Source: CALKZN01 sp050633785 (lineage in GTDB: Bacteria > Pseudomonadota > Gammaproteobacteria > Arenicellales > Arenicellaceae). Taken from it: a DNA stretch of 64,000 bases. Shown here one piece after another: positions 35,554 through 44,876 of this stretch. Below the pieces are notes generated by a model, which saw only the letters and a list, made by a program, of their open reading frames with translations, made no database searches and had not been told where the DNA came from. The position numbers and the translations under genes were made by a program. Each line of letters begins with the position of its first letter. The first letter of the stretch is position 1. Location: assembly GCA_050633785.1 (NCBI GenBank), contig JBOEHE010000021.1:62001-126000 (forward strand), written 5' to 3'.

Positions 35554-36636
35554 TCAGACCAGATAACGTTCTACTGCCGCTGCATTCCACTTAATGCCAG
35601 TACCAACAGAGCATTGAGGCACTGTCAAGCCACCTTCTATCTGCAATGGAGCCTCTAGAATCGGATTCCACCAATCCGCATACTCAAGCCAGTGAGCCGT
35701 TGGTGTCAATGACAACAACTGAGCACTGATTTCCGGCCACAAATGATTGGAGAGCATTATTCCATTCACACCGGCCAATTCTGCTGCCTGCAACCATCCA
35801 GTAACACCACCTATTTTCATGACATCAAGCATCATATAATCCGAGGATTTAGCCTCAATGGCCAAACGCATATCCGGCACTCCCCACCAGTTTTCGCCGC
35901 ACTGAATTGGCGTTTTAATGTGTTCAGCTATTATGGCGTGCCCAACATAATCATGGGCCAGAGTTGGCTCTTCGACCCAGGTTAAATCTTCCTCTGCCAA
36001 CATCTGCAAGCGATTAATCGCCATATGCGGAGTCAAACTTTGATTGTAATCAACCATAATTGCCATATCAGGACCAACCGCATTGCGAATACTTCGAATC
36101 ACAGCCAGATCTTCCTGCCATGTTGGGTAACCAATTTTTGCCTTAACGCCCTTAAACTCCTGTTTGGCCCATTGTTCTGCAACCATTGCCGATTGTTTCG
36201 CTCCATCATAACCCGTTGCGCCATAGGCAGGCAGTTGTTTCTCAACCCCTCCTGACAGCTGCACCAGAGACACGCCATGAGTTCGAGCCAGGGCATCCCA
36301 CAGAGCCATGTCAATCGCTGACAATGCCATTCCAACAAGACCTTGTGTACCCAGTAAACGAAAACGTTGCGACAATGTTCTGTGCAAATCCCGCGGTGCC
36401 AGCAATTGACCGATGAGCAAAGGCTCCATATTGATAATTAATTCCGCTGTTGGCTTCAAGGCTGCTGCCGTATAAGTAAAGATCATGCTGTGACCAACCA
36501 CACCATCACTCATTTCTATATCCAGTAAAACCAAAGGCGATTCATGAATGACACCACTGGCTGTTCGGTGGGGTTGAGACATGGGCACTTTGACCGCAGA
36601 CACTTTTATGCGTCGAATAGTAGAGCTTGAATTCAT
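35554..36636 (-). CDS. Mandelate racemase-type enolase superfamily enzyme
   Basis: 360 residues from the ATG at 36636; a GTG at 36660 is the alternative. With this start every mandelate racemase catalytic position is present at a constant offset of +1 to the P. putida enzyme as I recall its numbering. The residues are the KAK motif K165/K167, metal ligands D196 (MVDYNQS), E222 (VEEPT) and E248 (GENWW), the D271/H298 dyad (LDVMKIGG, LSNHLW) and E318 (HWLEYAD). The enzyme should abstract the alpha-proton of a 2-hydroxy acid from either face. Operon partners (D-lactate dehydrogenase, TRAP uptake) argue for racemising a 2-hydroxy acid so that one dehydrogenase can oxidise both enantiomers. Mandelate itself is possible but no other mandelate genes are nearby. 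Confidence 0.85.
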   Translation of the reverse strand: MNSSSTIRRIKVSAVKVPMSQPHRTASGVIHESPLVLLDIEMSDGVVGHSMIFTYTAAALKPTAELIINMEPLLIGQLLAPRDLHRTLSQRFRLLGTQGLVGMALSAIDMALWDALARTHGVSLVQLSGGVEKQLPAYGATGYDGAKQSAMVAEQWAKQEFKGVKAKIGYPTWQEDLAVIRSIRNAVGPDMAIMVDYNQSLTPHMAINRLQMLAEEDLTWVEEPTLAHDYVGHAIIAEHIKTPIQCGENWWGVPDMRLAIEAKSSDYMMLDVMKIGGVTGWLQAAELAGVNGIMLSNHLWPEISAQLLSLTPTAHWLEYADWWNPILEAPLQIEGGLTVPQCSVGTGIKWNAAAVERYLV

Positions 36637-36681
36637 CGACTTAAGTTCTTTCGTTACCACCCGTTTCGTTTATGACAACAA

Positions 36682-38415
36682 TTAACAACAACCACAACGT
36701 TCTCCAGCAAAGTCTTTGTGTTTCGAGGCTTTACCAATCCCCGGATTAAATGTATTGGTTGGGTCCAATTGCTTATAGAATTCAAGCAACTGCGGTTCCG
36801 CTTGATACAGATGGCCCACATTATGCTCAGCGGGGTATTTAGCACCTTGTTGGTCCAGCAACTCTAGCAATTGCTGCTTGATCTTAGTCGCATCAGTCCC
36901 TTTTTTAAGAATATAATCACGATGAAAGACATAACACAGGAAATGCCCATAATAGAGTGAACACTCCAATTGACTGGAGATTTCTTCAGGTAATTGCTCA
37001 ACCCAATGCTCTTGATTCCTGCGTAAAGCAACATCCAACGCCAGAATATCCTCAACCTCATTATCATGCATTATTTGATAACGCACTGCGCTGCCAGCTG
37101 CAGCAAAGCGATGCAGGTAGGCTTTTTTAGCCTCTACTTTGGAACAGGCGAAATACCCACCTTCACTTGACTTAACATTGGCAAAAAATGCCTTAAGATA
37201 GCTTTGTGCCTCCTCAACACCCTTGTCGGTCATCTTCAAAATCAAATGGTGTTCATAACGATCACGATAGTCACACAATCGTTTGGGCAAAGCCTGCGGC
37301 CAGAGACGACTCAAGAATTGCATCACTCTATCGGGCAACTCATGAGGCAAAAAAGGTACTTTATTCATCCACGATGTCACTGCACCTTTTAGAGCAAAAA
37401 GTCTAGGCAAGAGGTCTGTTCCCAAATAATTGATCATCAGAAACACATCTTTACCATATTTCTCTGCGACATTGAAAATATCACGGTGCAGATATTCCGC
37501 TGATTCAGGCAGCTGTTGAAACTGCTGAAGAATATCACGACGCATTGTTGTTAATAGCTGATCATTATTAACTCCAATATAAAATACTTGCTCACGCTCA
37601 GCCACTGGGAAGGTGTCTAAACGTACGGCAAACACCGCCAGCTTACCCGCACAGCCACTGGTTTCATATAAACGACGATGATCAGCATTATAACGCGCAG
37701 GCGTGTCTGCTGCAGTATCACGGATGCGGTCAGTGTATTCACTATCAGAGGCCAGCCTATCTGTTGCTTCAAGCTGTTCTTGTAGAAAATCGTGATTCTG
37801 CAGATTGGTTAATATCTGCTCTGGTGTGTCACCAAGATCAATACCAAGGTGATTGACCAACTGCAATTCCCCATTGGCATTAACCTGAGAGAATAAGGCC
37901 AGTTCCGTATAAGCGGGTCCACGCTGTATCAAGGAACCACCAGAGTTATTCGCCACTCCGCCCACAATCGATGCCCCTATACAGGAAGAACCAATCACGG
38001 AATGCGGCGAACGTTTCAGTGGTTTGAGCAGCTTCTCCAATGAATGTAGGGTCGCCCCTGGAAAACTAATGATCTGCTTGCCTTTATCCAGAAGAATGAT
38101 ATCCGTCATCCTTGTAGTATTAACAATCACAACCTCACGGTCGTAGCTGTCGCCGCTGGGCGTTGAACCTTCAGTCAACCCAGTATTAGCAGCCTGCATG
38201 ATAATAATTTTATTGTCAGCCACACAAGCCTGCAACACCTTCCATTGCTGCAATAAACTTTGTGGAAAGACCACTGCCAGAGCTGAACCTTCACCAGAAC
38301 GAAAGCCCTTGCGGTAATAGTGTGTTTTGCTGTCTTTGGTAATAACCTGCTCATCACCAACAATGTTACGCAACTGTCCAATAAGGTCCAACTGGGTATT
38401 GATAGAATGGTTCAT
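36682..38415 (-). CDS. dld: Quinone-dependent D-lactate dehydrogenase
   Basis: 577 residues (E. coli Dld 571). The FAD-binding type 4 domain spans about residues 20-250, with AANTGLTEGSTPSGDSYDR and SCIGASIVGGVANNSGGSL. The membrane-binding and cap domain of the E. coli type follows (MINYLGTDLLPRLFALKG, YFACSKVEAKKAYLHRFAAAG). The C-terminus is unusually Cys-rich (FAGERCGCC). It oxidises D-lactate to pyruvate and passes electrons to quinone at the inner membrane. It lies between the TRAP genes and the racemase gene, all transcribed leftwards under the same operators. Confidence 0.93.
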   Translation of the reverse strand: MNHSINTQLDLIGQLRNIVGDEQVITKDSKTHYYRKGFRSGEGSALAVVFPQSLLQQWKVLQACVADNKIIIMQAANTGLTEGSTPSGDSYDREVVIVNTTRMTDIILLDKGKQIISFPGATLHSLEKLLKPLKRSPHSVIGSSCIGASIVGGVANNSGGSLIQRGPAYTELALFSQVNANGELQLVNHLGIDLGDTPEQILTNLQNHDFLQEQLEATDRLASDSEYTDRIRDTAADTPARYNADHRRLYETSGCAGKLAVFAVRLDTFPVAEREQVFYIGVNNDQLLTTMRRDILQQFQQLPESAEYLHRDIFNVAEKYGKDVFLMINYLGTDLLPRLFALKGAVTSWMNKVPFLPHELPDRVMQFLSRLWPQALPKRLCDYRDRYEHHLILKMTDKGVEEAQSYLKAFFANVKSSEGGYFACSKVEAKKAYLHRFAAAGSAVRYQIMHDNEVEDILALDVALRRNQEHWVEQLPEEISSQLECSLYYGHFLCYVFHRDYILKKGTDATKIKQQLLELLDQQGAKYPAEHNVGHLYQAEPQLLEFYKQLDPTNTFNPGIGKASKHKDFAGERCGCC

Positions 38416-38463
38416 AGTCTTGTTTTGTATTGTGTGAATCCAGTTAAAGTCCTGTTAGAGCCT

Positions 38464-39858
38464 CTAGTTACCATAAACTGCAGCAGGCAACCAAGTGGTC
38501 AGCGACGGAAATACAACCACCAGCGTCAGACCCAGCAATTGCAAAATGATAAACGGCACTACGCCTTTATAAATGTCAGTCAAAGTCACCCCTGGCGGAC
38601 ACACTCCTTTAAGATAAAATAGTGCAAACCCAACAGGAGGCGTCAAAAAAGAGGTTTGCAGGGTGATTGCAATTAACATCACAAACCAAACTATCTTTGG
38701 TTCGTCAATGACCCCATATCCTTGTACAGGAAAGTCCATCAACATAATCACGGGAGCCAAGAGCGGTAACACAATCAAGGTTATCTCAATCCAATCCAGC
38801 AAAAAGCCCAACAAAAAGACAATAAACAAAATACAGATCAGCACACCATAAGGACCAAATGGCAAGCTGGTTAAACCTCGTTCTATCAATTCATCACCGC
38901 CCAATTCCCGCAAAACCAGCGCGAAACAGGTTGCCCCGAGAAAGATGGTAAATATATACGCTGTTGTTTTGTACGAATCCAACAAGACGCCATGAAAAAC
39001 TTTCAGGTTAAGTTTTCGGTTATAAGCCGCCAGTAAGGTTGCCCCCAAAGCTCCTACCCCACTGGCTTCAGTAGGCGTGCAAATGCCAGCAAAAATAGAA
39101 CCCAGGACCGCCATGATTAATAACAAAGGCGGGACGATATTCTTAAATACATCCAATACCACACGCCACTCTAAACTTCTGCGGTTTTCTGGAAGAGGTG
39201 CTGCAGTTGGCTGCAGATAACAATAGATCAGAATATAAGTCAAATACAAGCTACCCAGAATCAACCCAGGAAACACTGCTCCCATAAACAAATCCCCCAC
39301 AGATAAAGCCAATTGATCTGCCATAATCACCAGCATAATACTGGGAGGGATCAAAATACCTAAGCAACCTGCACTACAGATGGTGCCTGTTGCCAGTGTT
39401 TTTGAATAACCTTGATTGATCATCGCAGGCAATGACAACAAGCCTAACAACACAACTGAAGCTCCAATGATACCGGTTGATGCCGCCAGAATAATGCCAA
39501 TCAATGTCACTGTAATAGCCAAACCTCCACGCACTTTGCCGAACAACTCTTGCATCGACAGCATAAGTTTTTCTGCCACACCCGACTTATCCAACATCAA
39601 ACCCATAAAAATAAACATAGGCAAAGCCACTAGAACCCAGTTCTCCATCATCGAAAAAATACGTGACACGACCAGACCCAGCACGTTCAAATCTAAACCA
39701 GTAATCGTGCCAAGGTAGATATCCGACAAATAACCAATGACACCAAACAGCACGCCCACACCAGCCAGAACATAGCCCACAGGAATTCCTGTGAATAAAA
39801 ATGCGATGAAAGTAACAAACATCGCAATCACTAATATCTCATTCCATTCCATGATCAA
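38464..39858 (-). CDS. dctM: TRAP transporter large permease (DctM)
   Basis: 464 residues with about 12 membrane helices of the DctM family: FTGIPVGYVLAGVGVLFG, LDKSGVAEKLMLSMQELFGKVRGGLA, and the GILIPPSIMLVIMADQLALSVGDLFMGAVFPG segment. It transports an organic acid with Na+ together with the small permease, whose stop it overlaps by 4 nt. The substrate is inferred from the neighbours to be lactate or a similar 2-hydroxy or 2-oxo acid. The stop is 48 bp before the dld start. Confidence 0.93.
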   Translation of the reverse strand: MIMEWNEILVIAMFVTFIAFLFTGIPVGYVLAGVGVLFGVIGYLSDIYLGTITGLDLNVLGLVVSRIFSMMENWVLVALPMFIFMGLMLDKSGVAEKLMLSMQELFGKVRGGLAITVTLIGIILAASTGIIGASVVLLGLLSLPAMINQGYSKTLATGTICSAGCLGILIPPSIMLVIMADQLALSVGDLFMGAVFPGLILGSLYLTYILIYCYLQPTAAPLPENRRSLEWRVVLDVFKNIVPPLLLIMAVLGSIFAGICTPTEASGVGALGATLLAAYNRKLNLKVFHGVLLDSYKTTAYIFTIFLGATCFALVLRELGGDELIERGLTSLPFGPYGVLICILFIVFLLGFLLDWIEITLIVLPLLAPVIMLMDFPVQGYGVIDEPKIVWFVMLIAITLQTSFLTPPVGFALFYLKGVCPPGVTLTDIYKGVVPFIILQLLGLTLVVVFPSLTTWLPAAVYGN

Positions 39859-40409
39859 TCCTTCTGCCCTTCCAACAATGCCTGAACATTACGCAACATA
39901 CGACTGACAATGGCCAATAACAACAAGACAAAACTGATGGGTATAACAGCTTTGATAGCCCAACGAAATGGCAAACCTAATGGTGAATCAGAGGTTTCAC
40001 CAATTGAAAACGAATAACTGACATATTCCCAACTATTAAAAACTATGACAAAAATAAACGGTAGTACAAACACCACAGAGCCAAAAATTTCCCATTTGCG
40101 CACAGTCCGACGTTGCAAACGATCTGCAACAATATCCACACGAACCTGAGAGTTAGTGATTTCAGCATAGGACAAACCAAACATCATGCCGATAGCGTAT
40201 AAATGCCACTGAATTTCTTCAAAAATGATCAGTCCATTGCTAAAACCATAACGCAAGGTGACATTGGTCAGAATAGCCAACACCAACAGGGCATAGGACC
40301 AACACATAATATTAGCGAACAGGCGCACAACACGCTCCAGTGCACTCGCCGTTTTCGGCATAAACCCATTTATCTCGTTAGTGGGCTCGGGTTGCATACT
40401 TTCAGGCAC
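39855..40409 (-). CDS. dctQ: TRAP transporter small permease (DctQ)
   Basis: 184 residues from a GTG at 40409, chosen because AGGAGG lies 5 nt upstream; the ATG at 40397 is too far from it, and the long open frame beyond runs back into dctP. Four membrane helices, with the DctQ-type NSQVRVDIVADRLQRR loop. It pairs with DctM, which it overlaps by 4 nt. Confidence 0.92.
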   Translation of the reverse strand: MPESMQPEPTNEINGFMPKTASALERVVRLFANIMCWSYALLVLAILTNVTLRYGFSNGLIIFEEIQWHLYAIGMMFGLSYAEITNSQVRVDIVADRLQRRTVRKWEIFGSVVFVLPFIFVIVFNSWEYVSYSFSIGETSDSPLGLPFRWAIKAVIPISFVLLLLAIVSRMLRNVQALLEGQKD

Positions 40410-40521
40410 GAATACCTCCTTGAACTTCTCTACAACTGCGTGCAATAACACGCGGATAACAAAAATGGGGCGCCTGACCGACGCCCCAGACAGAAAAAAT
40501 CTATGTGATTTAATATCTGAT

Positions 40522-41601
40522 TTACAAACTCGGTTTTGGTCTTGGCAAAAATGCGTTCGCTTCCCAGACATCATAGGAAGCACGAAAAGCATTCAAATCG
40601 TCGTATATTTTTTTAAACATTGGGTCCTTGGCCGACTGTTCAGATGCCACCTCATCCCATTTAGTTTTAAACAAAGCCAACATATCTTCGGACCAATATT
40701 TATTGGTAACACCATTTTTGTTAACGTTTTCCAGCATGACTGGAGCCTGCAAAGCCTCTCCTTCAGCCAGAGCATTCAACGTTGATGCCTTACAAATATG
40801 TTCAATAACAGCTTTCTGGTGATCGTTCATACCATTCCAGACGTCTTTGTTAATCAACAACTCAAATGTAGTTGCCTGCTGATGCCATCCTGGAAAATAG
40901 TTGTACTTCAGAATTTTGTGTACTCCAATGCGCTTGTCAATTGCTGGCATGGAAAACTCAGTGGCATCAATCGCTTTTTTCTCCAGCGCAGGGAAAATTT
41001 CACCACCTGGCAAACCAACCGTGCTGACACCTAATTTTTCCATTACCAAAGCGCCCAAGCCAAAATAACGCATTTTCAAACCTTTTAAGTCTCCAGGTCC
41101 ATTAATTTCTTTCGGAAACCAGCCCGATGTCTCTGGCGCGATAATGCCACACATCTGTGTTTTGACATTCAAACCAGCAGAATCATAGAGTTCCTGATGC
41201 AATTTGGCGCCATTGCCGTGTAAAAACCATGCCAGATATTCAGGCGCTTCCGGGCCAAATGGAATGGCTGAGAACAATGGCGCTGCTGGCATCTTGCCAG
41301 TCCAGTTGCCCGGTGTGGCAAAACCAGCCTGCACTTTTCCAGTAGAAACCGCGTCCAGAATTTCTTTTGAACCAATCAATTTTCCCGGTTCATACATTTT
41401 CATCTTGACACTGCCATTGCTCAAGGTCGCAATATTATCAGCAACATACTTAATGGAACTGCCTAACCCAGGCAAATGCGAACCGTAATAAATAGGCGTT
41501 TTCAACAACACCGGTTTATCTGCTGCTACAGCACTGTTTATTGCAACAGTGGTGCTTGCTAACAACAATGTACCTGCCAAAATCAGCGTGACTTTTTTCA
41601 T
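40522..41601 (-). CDS. dctP: TRAP transporter solute-binding protein (TakP-like)
   Basis: 359 residues from the ATG at 41601, with GAGGAG about 5 nt upstream. A signal peptide (LILAGTLLLASTTVAINSAVAA) leads to a DctP-type periplasmic binding protein. The LPGGEIFPALEKKAIDATEFS segment and the FPGWHQQ stretch place it in the TakP branch, whose characterised members bind 2-oxo acids or lactate. First gene of dctPQM-dld-racemase. A tandem pair of LldR-like operators lies in its promoter region. Confidence 0.92.
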   Translation of the reverse strand: MKKVTLILAGTLLLASTTVAINSAVAADKPVLLKTPIYYGSHLPGLGSSIKYVADNIATLSNGSVKMKMYEPGKLIGSKEILDAVSTGKVQAGFATPGNWTGKMPAAPLFSAIPFGPEAPEYLAWFLHGNGAKLHQELYDSAGLNVKTQMCGIIAPETSGWFPKEINGPGDLKGLKMRYFGLGALVMEKLGVSTVGLPGGEIFPALEKKAIDATEFSMPAIDKRIGVHKILKYNYFPGWHQQATTFELLINKDVWNGMNDHQKAVIEHICKASTLNALAEGEALQAPVMLENVNKNGVTNKYWSEDMLALFKTKWDEVASEQSAKDPMFKKIYDDLNAFRASYDVWEANAFLPRPKPSL

Positions 41602-41743
41602 ACTTTCTCCTCTATAGAGTTCAAACATAATTCAACAAAACGATCAGTTCGAGAGTTCCTGAAAACTCCTATTATTGTTCTTATTGCAGACTGATAAAAA
41701 GCGCTCTCATTTTCGTAACGCTAAATTATTATACATATTGTAA

Positions 41744-41777
41744 ATTGGTAATACCATAGGTAATTTGGTATTACCAA
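41744..41777. promoter_or_regulatory. Tandem LldR/PdhR-type operators between dctP and its regulator
   Basis: Two copies of TTGGTA-N-TACCA: the first centred at 41751 (TGGTAATACCA), the second at 41771 (TTGGTATTACCAA). Centres are 20 bp apart, about two helical turns. Both match the ATTGGTNNNACCAAT consensus of PdhR/LldR regulators, and the same element recurs before lutA. They sit in the divergent region between dctP and the FadR-type regulator gene. Confidence 0.85.
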
Positions 41778-41877
41778 TTAAAAAACAAACAAAAGATGAA
41801 TGAGAAGTCAGATGGATAACGGCTGAATAGAGCATTCCTTTTATGCTAAAATTTCAGCATCGACGCGGAGAACCAGC

Positions 41878-42657
41878 ATGCAATTTCAAGAAATTAAACC
41901 CACAACAATATCAGAGACTATTGCCCAGCAAATAGAAAGCAATATCCTTGATGGTGGCTTGGTTGCAGGCGATAAATTACCCGCCGAACGCGAGTTGGCA
42001 AAGCAGTTTAATGTGTCTCGTCCTTCGATTCGTGAAGCCATTAATAAATTGCAGGCCAAAGGCATTGTCACCAAAACACCGGGAGGCGGCACTTATGTTG
42101 CTGAAACAGTTGGCACATCTTTCTCTGACCCTTTGCTGGATCTAATAGCCAACAATCCGGATGCCTCATACGATATGCTGGAATTGCGTTATGCCGTTGA
42201 AGGCTTAGCGGCTTATTTCGCAGCTCAACGTTGCACAGAAGCCGATAAAGACTTGATTCGTCTGCGTCATGATGAATTAGACCGGGCTCACAAAAATGAC
42301 GATAGCAAGGCTGAAGCTACTGCGGACGTAAACTTTCACTTATCCATTGCTGAAGCCGCTCATAACCCGGTTTTACTGCATATCATGCGTAATTTATTCA
42401 ATGTACTGCAACAGAGTGTTGTCATTTCCTTCAAAGATTTATTCTCACAACCGGACCCAGAGGAAACTATTCCCCATCAGCACAAAGCTGTGATGGAGGC
42501 GGTACTAAATAATGACGCCGAAGGCGCTATGAAAGCCATGCAGACCCATATTGCCTGGGTAGAAACCCGGTTAGTAAAACTGCGCCAAGACCGTTCAAAT
42601 AATCAAAGACATATCAATAGAGGCAATAACTTAAAAGATCTAAATAAGGATAAGTAA
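41878..42657 (+). CDS. FadR/LldR-type GntR regulator of the lactate genes
   Basis: 259 residues. The N-terminal GntR winged HTH (about 10-75) includes AGDKLPAERELAKQFNVSRPS, IREAINKLQAKGIV and a GGGTYV wing. The FCD effector domain (about 95-235) has the helices and His/Asp metal-site residues of the FadR subfamily (DVNFHLSIAEAAHNPVL, HQHKAVMEAV). It is divergent from dctPQM-dld-racemase and flanked by PdhR/LldR-type palindromes that also precede lutA. It is therefore the likely lactate-responsive repressor of both loci. The symbol lldR is plausible but not proven. Confidence 0.87.
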   Translation: MQFQEIKPTTISETIAQQIESNILDGGLVAGDKLPAERELAKQFNVSRPSIREAINKLQAKGIVTKTPGGGTYVAETVGTSFSDPLLDLIANNPDASYDMLELRYAVEGLAAYFAAQRCTEADKDLIRLRHDELDRAHKNDDSKAEATADVNFHLSIAEAAHNPVLLHIMRNLFNVLQQSVVISFKDLFSQPDPEETIPHQHKAVMEAVLNNDAEGAMKAMQTHIAWVETRLVKLRQDRSNNQRHINRGNNLKDLNKDK

Positions 42658-42696
42658 CAAGAGAGTAAGACGTTTTCCAGACAGAGGGTTCTACAC

Positions 42697-43059
42697 ATGA
42701 AGATGCATATGATGAGGGTTCCGTGTATTGACTTAACAGAATCTGAACAATTCTATTCACAGAAACTGGGTTTAGATAAAATATTTGGTACTGCTGACGA
42801 TGGTTTTATTGGTTATCAATTGGATAACATTCAATTACTTTTAGAAATTGAAGAAAAAGGTGAATTTGAATGTGGAACATTTTTAGGTTTCAGTCTAGAG
42901 GTTGATAACATCGACATTTTTTATGCAGCAGCACAAAAACAAGGCGTACACTTTACTGGCCCTCCTGAGAAACAGTCCTGGGGCGGCTTGATGACACACA
43001 TAATTGATAGCAGCAAAAATACATTTTCAGTGGTGCAAGTTAACGATACTGCCGGATAA
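42697..43059 (+). CDS. VOC (glyoxalase-fold) family protein
   Basis: 120 residues with the paired beta-alpha-beta-beta-beta modules of the vicinal-oxygen-chelate fold: CIDLTESEQFYSQKLGLDK, FLGFSLEVDNIDIFY and a C-terminal GGLMTHIIDSSKNTFSVVQ. A GAGGG box lies 8 nt before the ATG. It is 39 bp after the regulator gene and may be read with it. The metal ligands are not clearly conserved, so enzymatic function is uncertain. Confidence 0.85.
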   Translation: MKMHMMRVPCIDLTESEQFYSQKLGLDKIFGTADDGFIGYQLDNIQLLLEIEEKGEFECGTFLGFSLEVDNIDIFYAAAQKQGVHFTGPPEKQSWGGLMTHIIDSSKNTFSVVQVNDTAG

Positions 43060-43132
43060 AAACCGTTTCTTTCATGCACCGTCTCTACGACATACCAACA
43101 AAGCATCACACTATCGGCACTGAACCTCTGTA

Positions 43133-43738
43133 ATGCCCAGTCAGGAAATCCAAAACTACTACCAGGCAACTGAAAACCGGGAGACTCGATCCGATCTGAA
43201 GTTTGCCATCAGCATAGTTGGTGAGCCCAAAATTGCTATAGATTGTGGCTGCGGCGCAGGAGCCGACATAGCCTATTTGCTGGAAAATGACTTCAAGGTC
43301 TACGGTTTTGATACTGAACAGGAATCCATATCACGCTGCCAGAAGCGATTTGACGACTGTCAGGAAGTAAGCCTGGCCAGAGCTGATTTCAATTCCTACA
43401 TCTACCCCCGCGCATCACTGGTAGTTGCTGATGCTAGTTTATTCTTTTGTGCTCAAACACAGTTCAACGATGTTTGGGAGAAGATACATAGCTGCCTTCA
43501 CCCTGATGGGGTTTTCTGCGGGTCCTTTTTAGGACCTCAAGATACTATGGCCGGACCAGATTATGACAAAGATAGCTTTTGGCCTGATGTGTCTATTTTT
43601 GATGAAAGCGGCGTAAAAAACCTCTTCAAAAACTATGACATTTGTCGATTCACAGAGCACAAAACATCAGGAAAATCGTCACAGGAAACGGTACATGACT
43701 GGCATATTTTTTCAGTCGTGGCAAAAAAACAGCCCTGA
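43133..43738 (+). CDS. Class I SAM-dependent methyltransferase
   Basis: 201 residues with a Rossmann SAM-binding core: motif I AIDCGCGAGADIAYLLE, an acidic strand end (YGFDTE), then LARADFNSY and a tail resembling TehB-like thiol or tellurite methyltransferases (HDWHIFSVVAKK). Substrate unknown. Probably follows the VOC gene in one transcript (74-bp gap). Start without a clear ribosome site. Confidence 0.83.
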   Translation: MPSQEIQNYYQATENRETRSDLKFAISIVGEPKIAIDCGCGAGADIAYLLENDFKVYGFDTEQESISRCQKRFDDCQEVSLARADFNSYIYPRASLVVADASLFFCAQTQFNDVWEKIHSCLHPDGVFCGSFLGPQDTMAGPDYDKDSFWPDVSIFDESGVKNLFKNYDICRFTEHKTSGKSSQETVHDWHIFSVVAKKQP

Positions 43739-43848
43739 TGATTTGAATGTATCACAGATGACCAACTTTCTATTTTGTCAGTATTTTTTGCATTTTCTAT
43801 AGCAGAACCGACTGCGAATCTTATCCAGTTACCCAGATATTCACTACA

Positions 43849-44772
43849 TTATTCATGGGGTACATCCTGACTAACGACACTGCGGTCTAACATAAAACGC
43901 CAGAATGTATCGTGCAACATACTGGGAGTATGGACTTTACGTCGGCTGATATCGATGGTCAGCCCTACAGGTTCTGCTTCAGGAAATAGTTCAATCAACT
44001 CTCCAGACTCTATGTCATCTTCCAGCATCAGGTCATATGCAAAACATGCTCCAAGACCTTGTCGGCATAGTTTTATCATTGTGTTAGCATCCGTCACGGC
44101 CACCACTGGAACTATTTTTTTTACCTCTTTCAATAGTTGTTTCTGCTGGTTATTCTCTAACCATATATGCAAAGCTTGCATTCTTGATCCCAAAGCAATG
44201 AATGGCAATTGCAATAAATCACCGTACCTTGCAACAGGCGAAAATCGTTCCAGCAACTCAGGCGAAACAACCAACTTCCGTTGTGAATAAATATAGTGCT
44301 GAATATCAAAAAAACGCTTGTCGTTATAAACAGCCATCAGTGCAAAATCGATATCACTGTTTAACATTTTCTTTTCCAGAAGGTCATGCGCACAATAACG
44401 GATATCAAAGCTAATCTGGGGGTATTTTTTATTAAATGCTGAGACCATATCCGGTATCAGATGTTCACAAAACTCTTCTAACACCCCGAGTTTCAGTACT
44501 CCTGACAACTTACGACTGTCATCACGCAAACGAATAACCATATCATCAATTTCAAAAATCCGCTGTCTGGCGAATTCATACAGAGAGCGTCCTTCCTTAG
44601 TCAAATATACACGAGAACTTTTACGTTCAAATAAGGTCAACCGAGTTTCCTCTTCCAGACCTTTCATTTGATTACTGATCGCGGGCTGAGTTCTGAATAG
44701 TTTCTCCGCAGCACGTCCAATATTACCCATTTCAGCAACCACAACGAATGTTCTTAATCGGTTTAGATTCAT
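43849..44772 (-). CDS. LysR family transcriptional regulator
   Basis: 307 residues. The N-terminal HTH (MNLNRLRTFVVVAEMGNIGRAAEKLFRTQPAISNQ in two parts) is followed by the effector-binding domain. It is divergent from an exported 139-residue protein and an AhpD-like gene. A GGAATTTT-N8-AAAATTCC repeat in the shared promoter is its candidate binding site. Confidence 0.92.
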   Translation of the reverse strand: MNLNRLRTFVVVAEMGNIGRAAEKLFRTQPAISNQMKGLEEETRLTLFERKSSRVYLTKEGRSLYEFARQRIFEIDDMVIRLRDDSRKLSGVLKLGVLEEFCEHLIPDMVSAFNKKYPQISFDIRYCAHDLLEKKMLNSDIDFALMAVYNDKRFFDIQHYIYSQRKLVVSPELLERFSPVARYGDLLQLPFIALGSRMQALHIWLENNQQKQLLKEVKKIVPVVAVTDANTMIKLCRQGLGACFAYDLMLEDDIESGELIELFPEAEPVGLTIDISRRKVHTPSMLHDTFWRFMLDRSVVSQDVPHE

Positions 44773-44802
44773 AATTTTTTCTTTCGAATAATTAAAATAT
44801 AA

Positions 44803-44826
44803 GGAATTTTTATTTATTAAAATTCC
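44803..44826. promoter_or_regulatory. Inverted repeat in LysR / exported-protein intergenic region
   Basis: GGAATTTT, 8 bp, AAAATTCC: perfect 8-bp arms in the 104-bp divergent region. Suits a LysR recognition site controlling both directions. Confidence 0.5.
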
Positions 44827-44876
44827 AACGTATCATCTGTTTCACAAAATATCAACTGAAGACAGAGGAACCTAAA

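Noticed and set aside
40410..40592. Sixty-one extra N-terminal codons on dctQ
   Set aside because: They reach back into the end of dctP; the GTG at 40409 has an AGGAGG box at 5 nt.
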